This document shows, one piece after another, positions 58,500-64,000 of a DNA stretch of 64,000 nt; the first letter of the stretch is position 1; every line of letters begins with the position of its first letter. The notes beneath the pieces were generated by a model. That model made no database searches. It was not told where the DNA came from and saw only the letters and a program-made list of their open reading frames with translations. Source of the DNA: Chitinophagaceae bacterium (GTDB lineage: Bacteria; Bacteroidota; Bacteroidia; Chitinophagales; Chitinophagaceae); contig JAQBNK010000083.1 in assembly GCA_028288595.1 (NCBI GenBank), positions 29,244-93,243 on the forward strand, read 5' to 3'. Position numbers and translations under genes: made by a program.

Positions 58500-58961
58500 T
58501 TAAAAATCTTTTTTCTTTACATTATCGTGAAACTTGAGGTAAAGAGGTAACGCTGCAGAGCCGTACCATGGCAACAATTCTGTGTCGAGCATTTTTGCTT
58601 TTATTGCAGGATCAGTGTCTAGAATTTCAGTAGCCTCTGCAATGGTTTTTACATTTAGTATGAATATGCCCTCGTAGTTCAGCTTATTTTTTGAGAGGGG
58701 CCCCGCTACTATCAATTTTCCATTGTTGACTAAACGACCAATATTTTGTAGGTGACCGATAAATAAACTGTCTTCAATTCTTTTTTCTGTGGTGGTTGGA
58801 TTTTTTCCTGTTTTCAAAATGACTAATACGTACATCTTCATTCCGTAATCATCTGCACCTAAGGAATCAGCAAGTACCTTACTGTATTTGGTATTATTAG
58901 ACTGGGCATTTAAGGTTAGGGTAAATGCAATAAAAGAAATACTGAGCATTGTGATTTTCAT
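58500..58961 (-). CDS. YciI-like protein with signal peptide
   Basis: 153 residues. N-terminus MKITMLSISFIAFTLTLNAQ is a signal peptide; the rest is a YciI/dimeric alpha-beta barrel domain: MYVLVILKTGKNPTTTEKRI, LVNNGKLIVAGPLSKNKLNY, ILDTDPAIKAKMLDTELLPW. Catalytic role not established for the family. Single gene, divergent from the AraC gene at 59122. Confidence 0.8.
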   Translation of the reverse strand: MKITMLSISFIAFTLTLNAQSNNTKYSKVLADSLGADDYGMKMYVLVILKTGKNPTTTEKRIEDSLFIGHLQNIGRLVNNGKLIVAGPLSKNKLNYEGIFILNVKTIAEATEILDTDPAIKAKMLDTELLPWYGSAALPLYLKFHDNVKKKDF

Positions 58962-59121
58962 AAAATTATTTTTTTATCGATATACCAAATAAACTCATTT
59001 AATACTTAATGAAAGCAAAAAAAAATCAGGTCACCGTTATAGGAAAAAAATTACCTGCAGTTATTTATTATACTTATTTTCATTTTACTGCTGTTTGTTT
59101 TATCCGCTAAAGAGTTAACCA

Positions 59122-59937
59122 ATGATATTTCAAACCTATTCACCTATTGCGCCGCTAAACCATTTCATTAACCATTTTACTTATTACCGACATTATGATT
59201 GTCTCCACGCTATAAATCGATTTTTGCCAGATGGAAATACCGAAATTATTATTGATTTGACGGGCACGCCTAAGTTTATTTATGATAATGTTTCCTTACA
59301 GACTATACAAGAATGCAAAAAAGTTTGGATATCAGGTTTTAGAAAAAAATTTATTACAATTCCATCAGGAAGGGACATGGAAATGTTTATTATAAATTTT
59401 AAAAAAGGAATGGTCTATCCGTTCCTGGGCATTCCACTCAGTGAAATAACAGACAGGGTCGTGGATGGAGATTTGATTTTAAATCCAATGTTTGCAGAAC
59501 TAAGAAACCAATTGCACGAATGTGCCTCCGCCGATACGATGTTTCATGTCGCAGAGACAAAGCTTTTAAAAAATTTTCCAGGCATTACCGGGAACCCGGT
59601 AGTACAGTATGCTGTCAGACGAATTATGGCCGTCCCCGAAATGACGAGTATAAAAGAGGTCGCCGAAAAAACTGGTTACTCTTCCAAACATCTCATCCAC
59701 CTTTTTGAACAGCAGGTAGGTACATCTCCCAAAATTTTCTTAAGAATCATTCGTTTCCAAAAGGCAATCAGCGAAATTAATTGCAAAAAGGAAATAAACT
59801 TCGCAAGGCTAGCTATTGATTGCGGATATTATGATCAGTCACATTTTATATTAGACTTTAAAAGCTTTTCTGGTTTTACCCCCCTCGACTATATGAAAAG
59901 GAAGAATGATCAAATGAATTATGTGCCCATTCAGTAG
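59122..59937 (+). CDS. AraC-family transcriptional regulator
   Basis: 271 residues. N-terminal DUF6597-type region (IAPLNHFINHFTYYRHYD, FLPDGNTEIIIDLTG), C-terminal AraC HTH: MTSIKEVAEKTGYSSKHLIH, FEQQVGTSPKIFLRIIRFQK and RLAIDCGYYDQSHFILDFKS with GFTPLDYMKR. May control the divergent YciI-like gene and the DUF1761 gene downstream. Complete. Confidence 0.88.
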   Translation: MIFQTYSPIAPLNHFINHFTYYRHYDCLHAINRFLPDGNTEIIIDLTGTPKFIYDNVSLQTIQECKKVWISGFRKKFITIPSGRDMEMFIINFKKGMVYPFLGIPLSEITDRVVDGDLILNPMFAELRNQLHECASADTMFHVAETKLLKNFPGITGNPVVQYAVRRIMAVPEMTSIKEVAEKTGYSSKHLIHLFEQQVGTSPKIFLRIIRFQKAISEINCKKEINFARLAIDCGYYDQSHFILDFKSFSGFTPLDYMKRKNDQMNYVPIQ

Positions 59938-60031
59938 CAGGCTGCGTTAAAGTTTTTTTCAATGATTGGTAAATTTTTTCCTATCCTTTAAGCGATGAGC
60001 CCGCTTTCTTTGTAAAAATTTATTTATTAAT

Positions 60032-60436
60032 ATGGATATGTCAACAATCAATTGGCTTGCCGTTACAGTGGCAGCCCTTAGTAATTTCCTCCTGGGAGGA
60101 ATATGGTATTCTAATGCGCTTTTCGGTAAAGCCTGGGCCAAAGAAAACAAATTAGATCCTGAAACCTTAAAGGGTGGGATGCCTAGGATCTTTGGATTGG
60201 CTTTCTTATGGTCTGTGGTTATGTCAGTCAACCTGGCAATGTTCTTAAACGTTCCCAAGACTACTACCAGTTGGGGCGCTACAGCAGGATTTCTTGCCGG
60301 CTTTGGGTGGGTTGCAATGGCCATTTTTATTATAGGTCTCTTTGAAAGAAGAACTACCCGTTACATGCTCATTAATGCTGGCTATATGACGCTTTCTTTC
60401 ATTATCATGGGGACAATAATCGGAGCATGGAGATAA
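60032..60436 (+). CDS. DUF1761 membrane protein
   Basis: 134 residues with four membrane helices: INWLAVTVAALSNFLLGGIW, IFGLAFLWSVVMSVNLAMFL, AGFLAGFGWVAMAIFIIGLF and MLINAGYMTLSFIIMGTIIG. The entry WYSNALFGKAWAKEN fits DUF1761, of unknown function. Begins MDMSTINW; ends before a strong terminator. 94 bp after the AraC gene. Confidence 0.85.
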   Translation: MDMSTINWLAVTVAALSNFLLGGIWYSNALFGKAWAKENKLDPETLKGGMPRIFGLAFLWSVVMSVNLAMFLNVPKTTTSWGATAGFLAGFGWVAMAIFIIGLFERRTTRYMLINAGYMTLSFIIMGTIIGAWR

Positions 60437-60531
60437 ATGGCAAATAAGTCTTTAAATAGATTATTCAAAGGAACCAGACCTGAAAATAATCTACACTTTT
60501 CCAGTGATATTTTTTGTTGTCTAATATATTT

Positions 60532-60564
60532 AAAAGGTCCCAATTTTTTATTGGGGCCTTTTTG
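60532..60564 (+). terminator. Terminator of the DUF1761 transcript
   Basis: AAAAGGTCCCAAT (60532-60544) and ATTGGGGCCTTTTT (60550-60563), loop of T, one G-U pair, T tail. Strong. Confidence 0.85.
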
Positions 60565-61080
60565 CGTTTGCTGTAATAAGTGAACTATCTGTCCCGGTGC
60601 ACCTGCTTGAATAATTACAGAACTGAATGATAAAGAAATTTGTTGCGGAATGCCATGAACATCGTTGGCCCCCAATGTATAATAAAAAATAACCGAAACT
60701 AAGAACCTGGATAATATAAGGAGCGAAGGATGAAAAGTCGATGAATTATATAGTAACCCCGTTAAAAAGCATGAATTGACAAACTAAGAACAAAAATTAT
60801 GATACATTTTTGGACAGTTATTTTCTGACAGGTAATGAAAATCAAAAAAAAGAAAGAAGAAATAAATGATAAATTATAATCTACGATACTTCTTAACAAA
60901 TATTATGAAAAAATGTTGCTATTTTTTAATTGACTTTTTGCAACCGAAAGAGAACTGCCTATTGATGTCTTTTTGTTAACAAAGACTGGGTACAGTCAGG
61001 ATTAAATTAAAGTACCCAGTTGAATCCCCAGCAATTAGCCATGTTAAGTGAAAATAAATAATGAAAAGAAACATGCCTGA
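60565..61080. other. Gene-free stretch with a 9-bp dyad
   Basis: About 515 bp, no gene. ACTGGGTAC (60985-60993) is repeated as GTACCCAGT at 61012-61020. At 60771-60784 the minus strand reads GTCAATTCATGC, close to the motif at 48601 but with one change. Confidence 0.4.
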
Positions 61081-61308
61081 ATTTATCTGGCTGGAAGTAC
61101 GGTTAGTTTTCGCAATCTTCTGCCGGAACAACCTATACAAATCCAAGACCCCAATGTCCCTTATGTGATCCCAAAGTTAAACAAATCCATAGGTGAGTTA
61201 TGGATTTAGTATTTTGATGATAGCACAGGAACATCAAGTGCTCCCGGAGGACAAAGATCAAGGCGAAGCCTCGCTAGCCCTGTAGTATTGAAAACAAACA
61301 AGCAATAA
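61081..61308 (+). pseudogene. Possible decayed coding fragment upstream of the S41 peptidase gene
   Basis: One frame reads IYLAGSTVSFRNLLPEQPIQ, then PNVPYVIPKLNKSIGELWI, an in-frame stop, and YFDDSTGTSSAPGG. Composition is protein-like but there is no start and one stop; no family recognised. Could be the 3' relic of a secreted protein gene. Confidence 0.3.
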
Positions 61309-61318
61309 AGTATGAAAC

Positions 61319-63235
61319 ATGGTTAAACAATTAAGGCGTTTTCTTTTAGGATGCATTTTTTTTCCACTCTGTCTTTTTATGAATTGTTCAAGCGGATATT
61401 CCCAATCACTATCCGGCGCTGAATTAAAAAACTGGAAGGAGGATTTGCGGTATTTAAAGGATAATATGCAAAGGGTACACTTTAATCCTTACCATAAAAC
61501 GGGAAAAGAAGCTTTCCAATATTATACCGACAGTGTTATAAAAAGGCTGGATAAAATGAATAGTGATGAAGCGCTTGTAGCACTGACTAAAATGGTTGCT
61601 TTAATTGGTGATGGACATACACTTATCAATTTTTTTTCGCCAGGTCAAAAATTTCACTGTTTCCCGCTTCGAACCTATGTTTTCGAAGACGGTATTTATG
61701 TGATAGATGCCGCTGAACAATATAAAGACCTGGTGGGAAAAAAGCTTATCAAAGTTGGCAACCGGGGTATAGAAAATTATTGCCGGGAAATCTCAGGTTT
61801 GCCTCAAAGAGACAATGAATACCAGGTTAAGCAGCTACTCCCTTTTTATTTGAGCATCGCTGAAATTATGCATGGAATGGGTGCCATTGCCAGAGCTGAT
61901 CGTGCTGATTATGTTTTTGAAAATAGTGATGGTACGACAACAACCAGAACGATTCAATCCACTGACCTGCGTTCATTTTACCTGGATCAGTTCAATCATT
62001 CTTCCACAGCAAATGGCCCATTATACAGAAGAGATATAAGAAAATTATATTGGTATGAATATTTAGCAAAGCAAAAGACTTTATACATTGCTTATAATGT
62101 TGTAAATGATGATCCTAATGATAGCCTGAATCTTTTTTGTAAGCGTATCGAGGCATTGGTAGAAGAAAAACAGGTAGATAAGGTTATCGTTGATCTGAGA
62201 AATAACGGGGGGGGGGATAATGGCACCTGCCAACCTTTAGTTGACCTGTTAAGCAAAAATCTTAAAATTAATCGCAGAGGTCATCTTTTTACATTAATTG
62301 GCCGTGTAACCTTTTCTGCCGCTTCTTATTTTACATCAAAGCTTGAACTAAATACCCAGACTTTATTCATTGGTGAGCCCACTGGCGCAAGCCCTAATCA
62401 TTTCGGGGATAACCGTCCGCTAATTCTGCCGGGCTCTGGCATCGAAGTCAGATTGTCTTCTGTACTTTGGGGAAATACTTTCCTGGGGGATAAACGACTT
62501 TATACCCAGCCTGATATTAAAGTTGGCCTTAAATCTTTCGAGTTTTTTAATTTAAAAGATCCTGTTCTTAATAAAGTATTTGAAATTAATCCGGCGGACT
62601 TTAGTTATACAAATCAAGCTAAAGGCCCGGGCAGCGAATTGATTGGTGAATACCTTTTTTCACCGCTAAATACAGCAACGTTTTTCGTTGAAGAAGGCAA
62701 ACTAAAATTCACTGTTGCGGACGTGGATCACCTGGGCCGTGACGTTTCGTTTATTTCGGGCGAATTATTTAAATCCGGAAAAAATCATTTTGAAACTTCT
62801 GTACGTGGGTTGTCCCTGGACTATCAGTCAGCCCATAGGAGCATGGTAGTGATTTTTTATGGAGTTAAACATACAATGCAGCGAAAGCCGTTTGATTACA
62901 CCGGCCCGGGAAAATATTTTAACCAAGGCAAGGTAGATCAGGCAATGAATATTATCCTTGCTACTTATAAAACACGCCCATATTATAAAGGATTTCATGA
63001 GCGCTATTTGTATGGCTGGTCTTACTCTTATATACAAAGGAAAAACTATGATGCTGCTATTGCCTTATTTAGATTTATGTCTGAGCTTTATCCTTACTCT
63101 ATCCAGGCATTAACCGGCCTGGCAGAAGCCCAGACCCAAAAGGGGAATTTGCCAGAAGCGTTATCAACCTACCAAAAGATTATTTTATTAGACCCGGATA
63201 ATGTTCAGGCAAAAAAAGTTCTTAATAGAAAATAA
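61319..63235 (+). CDS. Secreted S41-family peptidase with C-terminal TPRs
   Basis: 638 residues. Signal peptide MVKQLRRFLLGCIFFPLCLF (the following NCSSG may be a weak lipobox). N-terminal helical domain with LTKMVALIGDGHTLINFF, a PDZ-like part, then the S41 core: VDKVIVDLRNNGGGDNG and the nucleophile Ser in GRVTFSAASYFTSKLE, followed by FIGEPTGASPNHFGDN. Last 90 residues are TPR-like (YIQRKNYDAAIALFRFM, ALTGLAEAQTQKGNLPEALS). C-terminal-processing-like peptidase of the envelope; substrate unknown. Single gene. Confidence 0.87.
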   Translation: MVKQLRRFLLGCIFFPLCLFMNCSSGYSQSLSGAELKNWKEDLRYLKDNMQRVHFNPYHKTGKEAFQYYTDSVIKRLDKMNSDEALVALTKMVALIGDGHTLINFFSPGQKFHCFPLRTYVFEDGIYVIDAAEQYKDLVGKKLIKVGNRGIENYCREISGLPQRDNEYQVKQLLPFYLSIAEIMHGMGAIARADRADYVFENSDGTTTTRTIQSTDLRSFYLDQFNHSSTANGPLYRRDIRKLYWYEYLAKQKTLYIAYNVVNDDPNDSLNLFCKRIEALVEEKQVDKVIVDLRNNGGGDNGTCQPLVDLLSKNLKINRRGHLFTLIGRVTFSAASYFTSKLELNTQTLFIGEPTGASPNHFGDNRPLILPGSGIEVRLSSVLWGNTFLGDKRLYTQPDIKVGLKSFEFFNLKDPVLNKVFEINPADFSYTNQAKGPGSELIGEYLFSPLNTATFFVEEGKLKFTVADVDHLGRDVSFISGELFKSGKNHFETSVRGLSLDYQSAHRSMVVIFYGVKHTMQRKPFDYTGPGKYFNQGKVDQAMNIILATYKTRPYYKGFHERYLYGWSYSYIQRKNYDAAIALFRFMSELYPYSIQALTGLAEAQTQKGNLPEALSTYQKIILLDPDNVQAKKVLNRK

Positions 63236-63549
63236 ATCTGATTAAAAAATAACCGGCAAAGATTTCATTAGGTGCTGCTGATTATTGCAGGCGTGACAGA
63301 AGCGCATTGGGTATTGAAGTTTTTTAAACAAACGTACTCGTGAAAATAGGAAACCCTTTGGCAGAATTATTATTCAGGGTGGTGATTTGCTTTGCAAAAA
63401 TTCAAGTGCCAACGATTTTTGAGATGGCTTATCGCCAGCATAAGATAAAGCAGTCGTTTTGAAATCCTCCAAAGGTTAATCTCAAGAAAATAATTTCTTT
63501 CGTGAAGGATGCATGAAAAATGGGGTAACCATTTAATTGCCCCGGCACC
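63236..63549. other. Gene-free convergent gap
   Basis: 314 bp between convergent genes, stops in all frames. Nothing recognised. Confidence 0.4.
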
Positions 63550-64000
63550 TTAAAATCTTAAGATAAAAGTCGTGCCTTTTCCCTGAACAGACTGTACATA
63601 AATATTTCCTTTATGCAATACCATAATTTGTTTGCACAAACTAAGACCAATGCCATTGCCGTTTTTTTTTGTTGTAAAAAACGGAATAAAAACTTTGTTC
63701 AGGACTTCGTCTTCCATACCCATTCCATTGTCTTTTATTTTTATCGTAGTTCTACCAGAATTTTGGTCATCATCTTTAAACGCAGAAACTGAAACCGAGG
63801 GATTATTTGCATTTTTAACTGCGTCTATTGCATTTAAACACAGGTTTATCAAAAGCTGTTCTATTAATCCAGGGTCAGCTTCAATGAAAACTTCGGTTCC
63901 GGGAAGGACAATTTCAAACAGAATACCTTTTGCAACAAATGTCGGGTTGAGAAGAATAAAGAGATTGTTCAAAATGCCTTTTACATCCAAAAGCTCTAAG
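63550..64000 (-). CDS. Histidine kinase, C-terminal ATPase part (5' end outside window)
   Basis: About 149 residues up to the window edge; the frame is open across 64000, so the gene continues. HATPase_c domain: LLINLCLNAIDAV (N box), IKDNGMGMEDEV (G1), VFIPFFTTKKNGNGIGLSLC (F and G2 boxes), ending GKGTTFILRF. PAS/HisKA parts must lie upstream. NtrB/PAS-type hybrid architecture cannot be judged. Convergent with the S41 peptidase gene. Confidence 0.9.
   Translation of the reverse strand, partial: LELLDVKGILNNLFILLNPTFVAKGILFEIVLPGTEVFIEADPGLIEQLLINLCLNAIDAVKNANNPSVSVSAFKDDDQNSGRTTIKIKDNGMGMEDEVLNKVFIPFFTTKKNGNGIGLSLCKQIMVLHKGNIYVQSVQGKGTTFILRF

Noticed and set aside
60771..60784. GTCAATTCATGC on the minus strand as a fifth copy of the susC motif
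   Set aside because: One change in the core and no gene starting nearby in that direction.
1..64000. CRISPR array, rRNA or riboswitch
   Set aside because: No regularly spaced repeats, no rRNA-like stretches, and no recognisable aptamer upstream of metX, metZ or ilvE.

Overview
The window (about 40% GC) looks like a chromosome segment of a Bacteroidota bacterium, most likely family Chitinophagaceae. Support: a SusC/SusD pair with a DUF1735 lipoprotein, LytS-type kinases with a LytTR regulator, secreted TlpA-like thioredoxins, almost no Shine-Dalgarno sequences, and -7 boxes of the TAnnTTTG type (16024 before glnS, 21706 before osmC, 23422 before the tRNA). Genus cannot be fixed from sequence alone.

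Region 1 (1-23.5 kb) is core chromosome: the 3' part of PEP carboxylase; a leftward run etfB-etfA-bifunctional nuclease-ispE; small conserved proteins; ilvE; a PLP decarboxylase plus EamA exporter divergent from a MocR-type regulator across a 13-bp inverted repeat; a nucleotidyltransferase / HipA-like kinase / DUF3037 cluster; glnS and tilS; rhomboid protease; rlmH; and a methionine cluster (metX divergent from osmC and metZ). It ends at tRNA-Arg(ACG), 23447-23520.

Region 2 (23.5-37.2 kb) is an accessory island next to that tRNA: a PIN-domain protein followed by a HEPN-like protein; AbiEii toxin and AbiEi antitoxin genes arranged tail to tail instead of as an operon; three related palindromes in front of the antitoxin; a leftward recombinase operon of one frameshifted large serine recombinase and two tyrosine recombinases with overlapping ends; a 48-codon GTG-start gene ahead of it; a decayed radC fragment; and an ssb-DUF932-small ORF-radC operon typical of plasmid-like or integrative elements.

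Region 3 (37.2-64 kb) is mainly envelope, secreted and regulatory genes: amidohydrolase, SIMPL protein, PQQ-type propeller, DinB-like protein, a degenerate LytS-like protein, an IS1595-type transposase relic, a LytS kinase, an AraC regulator and a LytTR response regulator, then susC-susD-DUF1735, a receiver-like protein lacking the phospho-Asp, GNAT, TlpA, a YCF48-type propeller, a YciI-like protein, a second AraC regulator, DUF1761, an S41 peptidase with TPRs, and the C-terminal half of a histidine kinase cut by the window end. A 14-15 bp motif (TGTCAATTCCTGCT) recurs ahead of the AraC gene, twice ahead of susC and once ahead of the YCF48 gene, suggesting a local regulon.

No CRISPR array, rRNA or complete insertion sequence was seen. 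The best candidates for something new are the convergent AbiE pair with its three palindromes, the PIN-HEPN pair, and the mixed serine/tyrosine recombinase operon.
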